Shown here: positions 12,441 to 25,810 of the stretch, in pieces
How the letters are laid out: each line of letters starts with the position of its first letter
Numbering within the stretch: position 1 is the stretch's first letter
The notes under the pieces: model-generated
Databases searched by the model: none
What the model saw: the letters and a program-made list of their open reading frames with translations, nothing else
Told to the model about the DNA's origin: nothing
Source of the DNA: Lethocerus indicus
Taxonomy: Eukaryota; Arthropoda; Insecta; Hemiptera; Belostomatidae
NCBI GenBank assembly: GCA_019843655.1
Contig: JACDQD010000001.1
Span: forward strand, 49,629,868-49,693,867
DNA: 64,000 bases
Direction: 5' to 3'
Program-made: the position numbers and the translations under genes

Positions 12441-12899
12441 TGGCGGACCACAAAAACGGGTATGTTGAAATAAATTATGTTGTTTCGTGACCAACGTAAC
12501 TGCGATCAGCGCTAGATCGGTGACGGTGAGGAAGGGTTCTATAGACTGGCAGAATTTCAAAGAAATGTCCAGCCCCATTGGAAAGGGCTGCGGCGGTCCT
12601 CCACCTTCCGGTCTAGAATCATTTAGGTACCTCCCCTTAGAGTCAAGAACTTTCAGAGATAATTTGATAATATTTCGGGGTTCAGAATAGAAATGGGGAA
12701 AGCACGTTGAATATTAAAACAGAACGGTATTCTATAATTAACCGATTGGCTAAAGGGGGCTTGGGGTGGGGAGATTATAAAGTTGGCTGATAAGGGACAA
12801 TGTAGTCATTGTTGTGTCCATTGTTTGTAGGAGATGTCCATGATAGTGGGTGGGGGGCGGGGCGGGGCACTCACATGATTAGTAGAGCAGCAAATGGCC

Positions 12900-13362
<463 letters not shown>

Positions 13363-13509
13363 CTTGCGAAACTCAGTCAAGGTGGTTTCGGACCTTTTAA
13401 ATAATCGCCGAGACTCCACCGCCTTCTGAATAGAGCGTCGGCGACCTCGGGGCGACGAAAGTCGGGGAGAAAGAATCGTCGAGAGACGAAGTTTTCATCG
13501 GCGAAACTT

Positions 13510-13835
13510 TCCGGACTTGATGTCAGTTCAACTGCCGAAGATGGGGCCGGCAGCCGAAACCTACGAGATTCATATTTATAGACACTTAGACCGGTACATT
13601 TTGACAGGTTTTCACTACAATGTTTCACTTTGCACTTTGTCCCCTCCGTGGGGTTGGTTCTTCTAGGCCGAAGTTCTCCATTCCAGACCTGTCAGTTTGA
13701 CTTAAGTTAAGCGCAGGAAAAAAATCCAAAGTGCCGACTGTGACCGACTGACGCCGCTACTGAAGATGGGGCGAGCAGCCGACACCTACGAGATTCATAT
13801 TTGTAGACACTTAGACCGGTACATTACGGTCCGTA
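13510..13835 (-). repeat. Inverted copy of the 192-bp array unit
   Basis: TGTTTCACTTTGCACTTTGT, then CCGTGGGGTTGGTTCTTCTA and TAGACCGGTACATT on the plus strand are the reverse complement of the unit at 11205-11795. CTACTGAAGATGGGGCGAGC lies at 13757. The two blocks face each other across the AG microsatellite. Confidence 0.8.
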
Positions 13836-13854
13836 CGTAAGCGACATAAGGTTG

Positions 13855-15338
13855 TATATTGTATTGTATCATCACAGTAGGAGGGTTGTACAAGAGGGAA
13901 GACACTACAATTCTGTCATAAACACTGTTCTGTTGGGCGAAATTGATTTTTTCCTGAAATCAATTAAGCCGGCGGGAATTACAACACTATTAGCTGTTTC
14001 GCGGAAAAGTTTAACGGAAAAATACTACGTCTCAAGTGTACAACTTTGGCCAAAACTGTGTTTTGAACGGAAGAAAATGGAAGAAGAATATTCACTCGTA
14101 TTTTGAACTTTCGGCTATCAAAACCTTCCTCCTGTGTACTTCGCTTTCAGTCTCAAAGCGTCTTTTATACATCTATTTCAGTGTTATTACATTTACATTT
14201 ACAGCGCTACACAGGATAGGGGGGCCGAACTCTTAGGGATTTCGGTACATAAACGTTCACACGTCTTGCCGTTATGCATCTTCGGTGGTGAAAATCCTTT
14301 GCACTTCTTCGTGTATTTTCCGTTCAGAAGGCATAAAATTGAACGGTATACAGCGACGGAAACGACTCCTGAAGGACAGGACGATTCCTGGCTCTCCGTC
14401 GACGGAAAACCGCTTAAGACTTGGATAATCCCGGTTTTACGATGAAACGCAGGTGAGGACCAGTTTCCTAATATCGTGACGTGTGTCAATTGTAGCTTGA
14501 AAGTTTAAACGACGAGAAGGCTGAGAGGCGACGGACGATCGGCCGCCGGACACGAAAAGTTCGGATATTTTTCCGTTCAAAGGCTTCAAAACGACTCCTG
14601 AAGGACATTGCTGGCTGGAAAAACGGCTTAAGAATCGGATAATCCCGGTTTTACGATGAAAAACGGGGGTGAGGGACCGGTTTCCCAAGTGAAATATGTA
14701 CAGTGGGGATATTGTAACTTGAAAGTTTAAACGACGAGACGACTCGGAGGCCGCAGGACACGAAAAGTTGGGGTATTTTTCCGTTCAAAGGCTTCAAAAC
14801 GACTCCTGAAGGACATTCCGGGCTCTCCTTTGACGGAAAACCGCTTAAGAATCGGATAATCCCGGTTTTACGATGAAAAACAGGGTGAGGACCGGTTTCC
14901 TAAGTGTGATATCGTGACGTGTCTCAATTGTAACTTGAAAGTTTAAACGACGAGACGACTCCGAGGCTTCGGATATTTTTCCGAAAGGCTTCAAACGACT
15001 CTGAAGGACATTCCGGCTCGACGGAAAACCGCTTAAGAATGGATAATCCCGGTTTTACGATGAAAAACAGGGTGAGGACCGGTTTCCTAAGTGTGATATC
15101 GTGACGTGTGTCAATTGTAGCTTGAAAGTTTAAACGACGATCGGCCGCCGGACACGAAAAGTCGATGGACTTTTTAAGCTGAAAACTGGGTTATTTCTAT
15201 TTGGAAAAAGTAAAACTATAAAGCCCAGAGAGTATTCACTGTAGTTAGGACCCGATTCGCTGATGATGAAGGGGGGGAATCGGGGTCTGTTACCGGCGAA
15301 GGACGACCGGCTCAGGATCACAGCCAAAGTCCTTTCTC

Positions 15339-15375
<37 letters not shown>

Positions 15376-16560
15376 CAAGTCTCATGAAATGCTTAACACT
15401 TCGCAATAATATCAAGTGTATTATATAATCGCCAGTCGCTTAGGCGGCGTTCAACAGCATTAAAATACATTAATAAAGTACGCTTAACTCGGTTGAGGAA
15501 GATGACAAACAGGGTCGTTTTTTTCCTGTGACCGAATTGCGGAAAGTTCAAAATACGAGTGAAAATGATTTTTCCATTTTCATCAGTTCAAGACCGGCCG
15601 TCAAGTTGTCGGGCCCGAAAAACCATCAACTTTTCGTGTCCTGCGCCCTCCGAGTCGTCTCGTCGTTTTAAACTTTCAAGTTACAAATATACCCCACTGT
15701 ACATATTTCACTTGGGAAACCGGGTCCCTCAACCCCGTTTTTCATCGTAAAACCGGGATTCTCCAAGTCTTAAGCGGTTTTCCGTCAACGGCGTCGGAGA
15801 GCCAGGAATCGTCCTGTCCTTCAGGAGTCGTTTTGAAGCCTTTGAACGGAAAAATAACCGAACTTTTCGTGTCCGGCGGCCGATCGTCCGTCGCCTCTCA
15901 GCCTTCTCGTCGTTCAAACTTTCAAGCTACAATTGACACACGTCACGATATTAGGAAACTGGTCCTCACCCGCGTTTCATCGTAAAACCGTGATTCTCCA
16001 AGTCTTAAGCGGTTTTCCGTCGACGGAGAGCCAGGAATCGTCCTGTCCTTCAGGAGTCGTTTCCGTCGCTGTATACCGTTCGAATTTTTATGCCTTTGAA
16101 CGGAAAATTACACGAAGAAGTGCAAAGGATTTTCACCACCGAAGATGCATAACGGCAAGACGTGTGAACGTTTATGTACCGAAATCCCTAAGAGTTCGGC
16201 CCCCTATCCTGTGTAGCGCTGTAAATGTAAATGTAATAACACTGAAATGGATGTATAAAAGACGCTTTGAGACTGAAAGCGAAGTACACAGGAGGAAGGT
16301 TTTTGATAGCCGAAAGTTCAAAATACGAGTGAAAACGATTCTTCCATTTTCCTTCCGCTCAAGACACAGTTTTGGCCAAAGTTGTACACTTGAGACGCGG
16401 TATTTTTCCGTTAAAAGTTTCCGCGAAACAACTTAGAGTGTTGTATTTACAGCCGACTTGAAATTGATTTCAGGAAAAACCAATTTCGCCCAAAAGAACA
16501 GTGTTTATAACAGAATTGTAGCTTCTTGTAGAAACCTCCCAATGTTACTGAAAATGTACA
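13855..16560. mobile_element. Large foldback element, about 2.7 kb
   Basis: 13900-14500 and 15920-16540 are inverted copies. For example AAGACGCTTTGAGACTGAAA at about 16258 complements TTTCAGTCTCAAAGCGTCTT at about 14144. Inner parts of both arms carry degenerate tandem units with CTTGAAAGTTTAAACGACGA at 14496, 14718, 14934 and 15121 and inverted near 15668 and 15908. The centre includes a CA run at 15341-15374. No transposase frame was recognised. The structure resembles foldback transposons in having long inverted arms with internal repeats. Confidence 0.75.
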
Positions 16561-16905
16561 ATGTTACTGCAATATCGGTACTTCGGTCCTGCTCCGGGGG
16601 CTTCGATACTTAAGTTGAACAGGTCAATTTTGGTCTTCAGCTTAAGTTTATCGTCGAAATACGAACACGTTATCGTCGTCCGTTATTTTACCGAATTCCC
16701 AAACTGCCGAAAGGATAAGTCAACGTAAACCCTGATACGGTTGTTAAAAGTTGAATTGTCAACGCCATTCAACCGATTTCAATTCAAAGTCATTCTAGCG
16801 ATCCTTCGTGAAAGTTGTCCACTGAACCCCCGAGACTTTGATTGATGACTTATTGAATTTCGGGCATTGCAAGTAAGGGAACTTTGAGGCGACTTTGTAG
16901 AAGGG

Positions 16906-17400
16906 TTGGAAAGTGTAAAAGTTACTGTCACTGACCTGTTACTGGTGCGGCCCTGCGGTTGTAACCTCCTGCCGTTAGTGACATCCTCGCCGGGATGGTC
17001 TGAGACGAGGGACGAGGGCCCCGACTTGCGGGAGGCGGAGGAGGAGGAGCCGCCCCCGACCCGCCGCCGCCCCGCCTCCGCCGGCCTGTTTGCCGCCCCC
17101 GTCCGCATTCGGGGCCCACTTCCTCCGGCCCCTGACGCGCAGGCACAGGATCCTCATCCCGCCGACGTATCGACACCTCCATTCATACCCTGAGGACATA
17201 GACACGGGTTGAAAACTGAAGATAAAAAAAAACGACATAAAAAAAAAAAAAAAAAATAAAATTGTGAGAAAGAGATGTATAATCTGGGGTGGCGAAAGGA
17301 CGAGAAGAAGTACGGGCAAATTCTCCCGCAAGAATTTCACCCCGAAGACGTGGCCCCGATACACCGTGAGGACGCTGTTCCTCCAAGTCCGGTACTTGGG
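16906..17400. other. GC-rich block, possible exons, strand uncertain
   Basis: Two GC-rich segments (16906-17190 and 17275-17400) stand out. On the plus strand 17281-17400 reads WRKDEKKYGQILPQEFHPED, which looks like soluble protein. On the minus strand the same DNA reads WRNSVLTVYRGHVFGVKFLR, and 16939-17205 gives several open frames rich in Gly, Pro and Arg. No family match on either strand. Confidence 0.2.
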
Positions 17401-17499
17401 GCGTATTTTGGAAAAAAAAATAAAAAAAAAGTTACGGTTACGATACGTCGATTTTGTACGCCTCAGAATACGGTGGCGAACATCTCGAAGTTGGAGAAG

Positions 17500-18275
17500 T
17501 ATTGAAGACGGCGATCGAACAGAAAAGTCCAGAGAAATAGCCGAACTTAGCGGACAGCCCGTTATTATTATTTTGAAAAAAAAAAATAAATAAATAATCC
17601 ATCGACTGCCACAATAGGGCAATAAGGGGAGATAGTGGATACTGTAGATTTCGTGATGTTTCTGTCTCTCCTCTCTCGCTGCGGTTCGGTCATTTGCCAG
17701 ACCGGTTTGTCGGCCGCTCGCCATCTTCAGTAGCGCTGTGTCAGCACTTTTTTTCGGGGGCATCCTCACTGCCCACTGTCACTTTCACACGTACTGTAGT
17801 GTCTGGTCAGTATGTCAGTCGTTTATATATATATATATATATCTGTTATTGTTATTGGGGGGTGTTATGTTCGTCTTCGGATTTTGTTAATCCTTTTTTT
17901 TCAAAGTGTGAGTCGGATCGTCTGAAGGGGGATGATGGTGTGATCCTTCGAGAGGACTATAGGGGGTAAATATCGCTGCACTCTGGAAATTGATTTTCCC
18001 ATTTATAATGTCGTTTTTCGATAAGTTCGAAGATTTTGAAGTATTTTTCCGCTACTGAAGACGGGCGAGCGGCCGAAACATCGCTAACCTACAGTATATT
18101 CCAACCCCTCGCAGACCACGAAACAGGTATATCAAATTAGGAGATAGTGGACATCCGAAAGAAAGCGACTTTTATACGAGTCTATTTCCGCCCGTTCAGT
18201 CTTCCGCTAGACCGGTTTCGGCCAATCCTCAGCCTGTTAGGATACTAGGACAATATTATCATACTGTGAGGATTA
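17500..18275 (+). mobile_element. Full-length A-type CTTCAGTAG foldback element
   Basis: Colinear with 41390-42090 (lead segment TTGAAGACGGCGATCGAACA, left arm with CTTCAGTAG at 17726, AT-bearing spacer, right arm with CTACTGAAG at 18052) and inverted relative to 50030-50640. Past the right arm it continues with AGAAAGCGACTTTTATACGA and ends near CAATATTATCATACTG. Confidence 0.8.
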
Positions 18276-18945
18276 AAAATACCATAACGTCGGGTGTATA
18301 GTGCCTGAAAAAAAATCACGGATTACCCGAGATTCTTCCCATACTAAATTTTCACAGGCTTTCGGGGTGTAGCCGGTTTAGGAGTTGTTTCTGGGGACAT
18401 TTTTGAAGAGAAAAACCCCCTGGAAAAGGGAGCGAAAAGGACGAAGATAGAGAGGATCGACATTAAATGGAATCGTGACTGCCGCCGTGGCGGGGTCCGG
18501 AAAACCGATATCGTGTAATAATTCCCGTTTTCACTAGTATAAAACCGGTCTCGGGTTTCAGCTCTAATGTGTCCGTGTGACGGGGACGACAGTAGGTCGA
18601 TATTTACCGCCCCATTATTGCCATCAGGGGTTGGGGGTTGGAGTTACGAGCCCTACCCTGAACACTGGGTTTGGAATTATTGAATACTCGCGGGGAAATA
18701 TCAGTCGTGAATGGGGTTTAAGACGCATAGTGCATTGGTAATAATTGCACCGGCGGCGGCGGCCTTCGTACACTTTCGAAGTTGCAGTTCTGTTGCAATT
18801 CTAGCGCAACGCATTCTAGAATCGGTCATTTCGTGGGGCACGGCGTAATAATTAAACGTCTCCGATTTGAGGACGACAAGCCCAGTTCCGGCTATCCGCC
18901 ATCGTCGTTAATAGACGATATATATATATATATGGTCTTCGAGGG
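18276..18945. other. No gene supported
   Basis: Mixed sequence without recognised repeat or gene. Confidence 0.35.
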
Positions 18946-20000
18946 GTTGGAATATACCCTCCGTCTATTCTGTCGGTGCGGTTTTTTGGGTCTTTCGCTA
19001 GACCAAAGATGGGGGCGAACGGCCGACAAACCGGTCTAGCGGAAGACAGCGAACCTACGCGGGTCTATCGTTGATCCTGTTACGGCCGAAATCTAGATTT
19101 AAGTCTTTCCAAAAGTATCCGTACAAAGGTCCATCAGGAGCTATGTCTTCGCCGGCTGCACCTACCGTACGAATGAATCCCGTTTGAATACGTTTTTCGT
19201 CGTTCCAATTAAAAAAAAAAATCCGTGGTGAGTAAGTGAGTAAGTGAGCAAGTGAGGCCGCCGTCAGGGAAGGCCGAAGGTCGTAACCCCAATTGACCTC
19301 AACCGGAAGGGCCGACGTTTAACCACCTGTCGGCGTAGTAAAGACAGAGATAGAAGGGAGAGAAATTAACGTTATTGGGGTTGGGGGTTGGGGGGCGGAA
19401 TATGGAAAGACATCAGTGAATATCGGCCGGATGCTGTGCCATAAAAGACCCTGGAAAATTCGGACCCATTTTAGCCGACCAATCTTCCTTGAGGAGGCAA
19501 AAGTGTGAGGAGTAGCACTAGTAACAAGTGGACAATAACGGAGGAGAAACCCCCTTTTTTAATAATTATTTAATTCCATTTCGTAGGTTCGACGTGTTTC
19601 TCTCTCGCCGTTTCGGTCTTTCGCCAGACCGGTCTTTCGGCCGCTCGCCCCGTCTTCAGTAGCGCGGCGTTAGAGTCACTGACGGCGGTTTCGAGCAGAT
19701 TTCAAAAGTCGGAAATTTGAATTCTAAAAAAAAAAAAGTTCGTAAAACGGGCCCCCTTTTTCGGGACCCGAAAAGAATGGGGATCTAAATCGTAAATTCG
19801 AGACCACTTTTGAAAAGGACATCGAAACTTATAAAAGCCGACGAACTGACAAAAAAAAAACTATAATAAAACCGACACCACGGACATAGAACTATGGTCG
19901 ACGGTTGTTTAAATTATTGCGCGGATCACGTGGCCGTCTTCAGTAGCATTGTCGAGCACAATAAGCAGTTATACGGAACGTAAATGGAGTACAGACAGCG
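18945..20000. mobile_element. Scattered foldback fragments
   Basis: Fragments at 18945-19060 (a hairpin remnant then CCGGTCTAGCGGAAGAC), 19595-19675 (GGTCTTTCGCCAGACC with CTTCAGTAG at 19651) and 19925-20000 (CTTCAGTAG at 19934 followed by a B-type interior). The DNA between them shows no gene. Confidence 0.6.
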
Positions 20001-20639
20001 TCAATTTCCGGACAAGAAGAATCCGACTTTCCCAATCACCGATACGAATTTTCCCCCCCCCCCCCTTTGCTCGGGAACAGTTTCGGCCGCTCGCCGTCTT
20101 CAGTTCTAGCGCAAGAGAGGAGGAGGAATCCCGTTCTGATAAGTCCAAAGTTTGGCCGCCTCATTTACTGTACCTGTTTTTGAAGATTTGAGAAAATAAA
20201 ATTTGAGATTTGGCTCCTGATGAGCTCGGACACTGTCCGGACGGACGGTAGGGGTTAGTGGCCCCCGCCCCCGAAGACGTGATGAGAATTTCAACCAATA
20301 ATTGATATTAAAAGGCGACGGTCTTCATTGATATTCAACGCGAATAAACAATACGGTCGTTGAAACACTGGGAATACGGCCACGGTTTCCCCTACGGACG
20401 GAAGTTGTCCCCCAACCCCCAACCACCCCCAAGTCGCAATAATCTTTCGGTGGACACAATAGCCGTTGAGACGGGACCCCCGAATTGGGGGAACGTCGGG
20501 TTTAGCGCCGGAACGAGGTCACGGTCACTCGGATGACCCCCAACCCCCGGATTCCGGGACACTTGGGCCGACGCGTCGTCGTCATCATCTTGGGACAAAC
20601 CGGATTTCAAAATTTCGGAATTTTTGAAAAGTTTATTAA

Positions 20640-20790
20640 AACGCCCCCTTAAGGACCTGGACAGACCCGACTAAATCGTTGAATAAGGGCATCAAAACTG
20701 ACAAACTGACAAGAACTATGCCCGGGTTCAGCCGAGAAATCCCCCCGACATCGCTCCCAAACCAAAAACATTCCAGGCGAAAAACGATTT
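20640..20790 (+). pseudogene. Non-LTR ORF2 tail, solitary remnant
   Basis: GGGCATCAAAACTGACAAAC and ACTATGCCCGGGTTCAGCCG match the start of the 302-bp units at 4625-5480. It is heavily decayed. Confidence 0.5.
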
Positions 20791-20859
20791 CTCAGGTCAA
20801 TGTCCTCAGTAGCATTGTCTAGCACAACAGAGAGCACTTATCCGAAACTCGCGAATACA

Positions 20860-21350
20860 AAGTGTGAATACTACCGTAGGTTTCTGTCTCCTGTCTCTCG
20901 GCGGTTCGGTCTCTTTCGCCAGACCGGTTTTGGCGGCCGCTCGCCGTCTTCAGTAGCGCTGTGTCACTGTCACTGTCGGTCACTTCGGACGTTTTTCGTG
21001 GGGCGTCCCCACTGTCACTTTCACGTCTAGTCTGGAGATCGAGAGAACAGGCTTTTGTAGTCCGTAAAGCGGTTATTTTGCTGGACAATGCTACTGAAGA
21101 CGGCCACGCGATCTGCGCAATAAATAATTGGGGAAAAAGAACAACCGTGGCGGTAAGATGTGAAACAGTGCAGCAGTGAGGATGCCCCGAAAAACATCCA
21201 AAGTGCCAACTGACACACAGCGCTACTGAAGACGGGGCGAGCGGCCGCCAAAACCGGTCTGGCGAAAGACCGAACCGGCAGCGAGAGAGGAGACGGAAAC
21301 ACACACGAACCTACAGTATATTCCAAACCCTCGCTGACCGCAAAACAGTT
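20860..21350. mobile_element. B-type CTTCAGTAG foldback element
   Basis: Left arm with CTTCAGTAG at 20947, internal CTACTGAAGACGGCCACGCG near 21090, right arm with CTACTGAAG at 21223 and GGTCTGGCGAAAGACC. The end GAACCTACAGTATATTCC is the family terminus. It is colinear with 35030-35545. Confidence 0.8.
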
Positions 21351-23555
21351 TTATATTAAATAAAGTGTGAAATTCTGCCGAAACCATAATTTTACGTCCG
21401 ATTTTTCCCGATGGACTTAAATGTCGGACTTAAAAGTCCAACTTCTGGACTAAGTCAACATCGTAAATTGGCTTCAGCCGACCGGTTTCGTCTACTGACC
21501 GGCGGGAGAGACCTCGCTTAGGGGGGGGGAAATCCTCCCTTACAGCGCTGTAATCGAATCCCTTCCAACCGGTCCTTATTGTCGCGGTTTTCAGTAGTCA
21601 GTTGAACGAGCGTCATGCGGACGACAGCCGGTCCGGAATCGAAGCCGTTTTATCGTTGTTATTCGTGAAAAAAATCCAATATATGCCGCTTTACATCCAT
21701 TATTCGATCATCATTCGAATCATCCCCTTCGATCGACCGAGTACAAGTCAGTCTTTTAAAGTCCGGTTTTTCTGGCACGTTTTTTTGGGGGTTGGTCTTC
21801 GATTTCCCTATCCCGAAAAACGGATATTTCCCGAGAAATCTTTGTCAGATTTCGTGCGAAAACGAAATTGAGTATCGAATTGAAAGGACAGACGGCGCTA
21901 CAATTGAGGAGATAAAAAGCAGAAAAAAAGGAATTTTCGAAACTCTTCGAGGATTTTTCCACGATTGATTGAAAACGGGGGGGGGGGATCGAAGTGTAAA
22001 GGGAAACTTTGTGAAGGGGAAGGGCCGAAAATCGGGGTCCTAGGACTGGAACAATAATTAATATCTCTCTCTCTACAATAGGGACTCAAACGGGTTAGGA
22101 TAAAGTTGTACTTAAAGCCACGACTTAAGGCGAGACAAATTAAAATGTTTTAATTCTTCACATTCTTCTCTTCGCAGGAGGAACGCTTATAACGGTAAGA
22201 AGCCGGCGGCGGCTCCCCCACCCCCGTCAACGATCCCGGGATTTGGGTCAATCTGGATTATAATACAATATCTGGTGAGTGTAATTCAATAAATAGCTTA
22301 TATTCGGGCTAGTAAATATATTAAAGTTTCGGGCCTCAATGAATACAGTTATTGTATATTTCATACAATAGCTCATACAGCGCAATTAGCTATATATGTA
22401 TCAATAAATACATAAAGAGGGTGGGGGGGGCGCGCGGTCCGCGAAGGTTTCGAATAATATACAATGTAGGCCGGTCAGATTTCGACTTCTCGCCGTCTAC
22501 AGTAGTAGGACAGATCGGTAAACACTATTTTGCGTTAGTAGTATTTTCATCATTTTTATTTCTCCTATCAGTATTAAATTGGCCCGTAAAGAAACGTAAT
22601 CCGTTCCAAGATTACGTTCGCCATCTTGAATTGTTCGTTAACCGATTCAGAGTATTTAAAATTACAAATATAATAGTCTCGCTTATTAATAATAGGTCCT
22701 TTTTCCCTTTCTTCGGGCGTCCGAAGAACGTGTCCAATATCGATTTTTGTCTCTCTCCTTCGGGAATTTCGGGTAAAACGATCTATAATCATCGACGTCG
22801 TAACGTTACCGCTTCTTCAGAAAGATCTTCAGTTTCTCGAGAATTTTTCCGCGCGTCAATTCGCGTTCAACGCTCTTCAACAACCAGCCATAGCTTGTGT
22901 CGGATTGTGTGCGACTTAATTGAGAGGCCGATCCTTGAACGACCTCAAGGTGGATGAGTTCAAGAACCGGGTTAACGACAGTTATAGGGTGGGCCCCCCC
23001 CCCCCCCAACAACCCGTGGATTAGGCTTAGCGGCACCTCAGCCGGAAGACGAGGACGAAGAAGGAGGAGGAGGAGGAGGAGGAGGAGGAACAAGTTAGGA
23101 GGTACCGTTGGTAAGGACCCCCGGTCATCCGGGAAATGGGTCGCGGCGGCCTCCTCCTCCTCCTCCTCCTCATCCTCATCCCTCCTCCTCCTCCTCCTCC
23201 TAACACACTTAAAGCTGAATTCATAACCACTCTTATACGAGATACCCGCTGCGATCCTACGCTCCTCCCGGTCTCGTACATCGGAAGACCCAGAGGAGCA
23301 GGAGGAGGTCCTTTGAAAAGTCGAAAGCGGAGAACGTCGGACGTTCGGGAAAATGGATTGTCGTTAAGAGAAACGGCCAACAATAGACCGAATCCACCTT
23401 CCGCTAGATCGAATTTCACGGCCGTTCGCCACATCTTCAGTAGCGCCGCGTCGACACTCTGGACTGTTTTTACACGGCGGTGTTGTATCGCCCACGGGGC
23501 CGCTCTCGCCGTCACCTGTACCGACAGACGAAACCGGTCTAGAAATAGACCGAAC

Positions 23556-23596
<41 letters not shown>

Positions 23597-24150
23597 CCTT
23601 GTTCAAGGACACGGAAGAAGGACACTTGACGATTTTGGGATAAAACGACAGTTTTATCTGATCCTCCAACCCGCCCAAGATAGTCGTTCCGGAATAATCG
23701 TTTACAGCCGATATTGAGTATGCTACTACTGTGTGCGGCGAGAAGCCTGCGCCTCGGATTGATTTCCACTGAAAAAGGCTGCTGAAGAGGGAGGAAGAAG
23801 GGGACTTCCTTCAATCTGGGTCGTGCCACTGAAAGGTCAATGAAGCGGCCGAGCCCCCACCCCCAGTAAATAAGTTTTTTCTTTCGGACTTTTCAAAAGC
23901 GCAAAGAAAAGATTTCCACTTTTTATTGCGCCTTCGAGCTACACTCGAGCCTCCGGTAGCGTTAAGTTTGACTGTATTGAATTTCAAAAATCGTATGGTT
24001 TTTGTGCCACTTCACCTGAATTAGTCCAACACACACCTGTTTCGCGGTCTTCTTCAGTCTCCTCTCGCTGTTTTCGGTCATTCGCCAGACCGGTTTCAAG
24101 CGAGAGAATCGTTCCAATGGACGGAGAAGATCTCCGGGTTCAAGTTGGAC
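21351..24150. other. No gene supported; simple repeats
   Basis: Contains G and C runs, CTC/GAG trinucleotide runs at 23060-23090 and 23150-23200, a GA run at 23560-23593 and a foldback fragment at 23410-23550. A 201-codon plus-strand frame at 22352-22957 lacks any recognisable motif and was not accepted. Confidence 0.4.
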
Positions 24151-24154
24151 TTTT

Positions 24155-25810
24155 AAGCCCCCTAGGACTCTCAGCTTGAGGACTCTGAGCTTAATTGTGA
24201 CCATTTCGAACACCTACAGTGTGTGATGATATCTGTTCAAGTTGGACTTTAAGCCCCCTAGGACTCTCAGCTTGAGGACTCTGAGCTTAATTGTGACCAT
24301 TTCGAACACCTACAGTGTGTGATGATATCTGTTCAAGTTGGACTTTAAGCCCCCTAGGACTCTTAGCTTGAGGACTCTGAGCTTAATTGTGACCATTTCG
24401 AACACCTACAGTGTGTGATGATATCTGTTCAAGTTGGACTTTAAGCCCCCTAGGACTCTTAGCTTGAGGACTCTGAGCTTAATTGTGACCATTTAGAACA
24501 CCTACAGTGTGTGATGATATCTGTTCAAGTTGGACTTTAAGCCCCCTAGGACTCTCAGCTTGAGGACTCTGAGCTTAATTGTGACCATTTCGAACACCTA
24601 CAGTGTGTGATGATATCTGTTCAAGTTGGACTTTTAAGCCCCCTAGGACTCTCAGCTTGAGGACTCTGAGCTTAATTGTGACCATTTCGAACACCTACAG
24701 TGTGTGATGATATCTGTTCAAGTTGGACTTTTAAGCCCCCTAGGACTCTCAGCTTGAGGACTCTGAGCTTAATTGTGACCATTTCGAACACCTACAGTGT
24801 GTGATGATATCTGTTCAAGTTGGACTTTAAGCCCCCTAGGACTCTCAGCTTGAGGACTCTGAGCTTAATTGTGACCATTTAGAACACCTACAGTGTCTGG
24901 GATGATATCTGTTCAAGTTGGACTTTTAAGCCCCTAGGACTCTCAGCTTGAGGACTCTGAGCTTAATTGTGACCATTTCGAACACCTACAGTGTGTGATG
25001 ATATCTGTTCAAGTTGGACTTTAAGCCCCCTAGGACTCTCAGCTTGAGGACTCTGAGCTTAATTGTGACCATTTCGAACACCTACAGTGTGTGATGATAT
25101 CTGTTCAAGTTGGACTTTTAAGCCCCTAGGACTCTCAGCTTGAGGACTCTGAGCTTAATTGTGACCATTTCGAACACCTACAGTGTGTGATGATATCTGT
25201 TCAAGTTGGACTTTTAAGCCCCCTAGGACTCTCAGCTTGAGGACTCTGAGCTTAATTGTGACCATTTCGAACACCTACAGTGTGTGATGATATCTGTTCA
25301 AGTTGGACTTTTAAGCCCCCTAGGACTCTTAGCTTGAGGACTCTGAGCTTAATTGTGACCATTTCGAACACCTACAGTGTCTGATGATATCTGTTCAAGT
25401 TGGACTTTTAAGCCCCCTAGGACTCTCAGCTTGAGGACTCTGAGCTTAATTGTGACCATTTCGAACACCTACAGTGTGTGATGATATCTGTTCAAGTTGG
25501 ACTTTTAAGCCCCCTAGGACTCTCAGCTTGAGGACTCTGAGCTTAATTGTGACCATTTCGAACACCTACAGTGTGTGATGATATCTGTTCAAGTTGGACT
25601 TTAAGCCCCCTAGGACTCTCAGCTTGAGGACTCTGAGCTTAATTGTGACCATTTCGAACACCTACAGTGTGTGATGATATCTGTTCAAGTTGGACTTTAA
25701 GCCCCCTAGGACTCTCAGCTTGAGGACTCTGAGCTTAATTGTGACCATTTCGAACACCTACAGTGTCTGATGATATCTGTTCAAGTTGGACTTTTAAGCC
25801 CCCTAGGACT
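24155..25810 (+). repeat. 96-97-bp satellite derived from a transposase 3' end
   Basis: About 17 units; the marker CACCTACAGT recurs at 24211, 24307, 24403 and 24499 (96-base steps). Units vary mainly by CTTTAAG versus CTTTTAAG. The portion GACCATTTCGAACACCTACA reads DHFEHLQ, the transposase C-terminal motif of the 52378-52884 element. AAGTTGGACTTTAAGC also matches that element and the fragment at 4288-4423. Array edges are sharp. Confidence 0.9.

Noticed and set aside
16975..17769. A 264-residue minus-strand frame
   Set aside because: It crosses the A-type foldback arm and poly-T tracts; at most short parts of it could be exons.
22352..22957. A 201-residue plus-strand frame
   Set aside because: No recognisable motif, no splice or start context, and overlapping protein-like frames on the minus strand.
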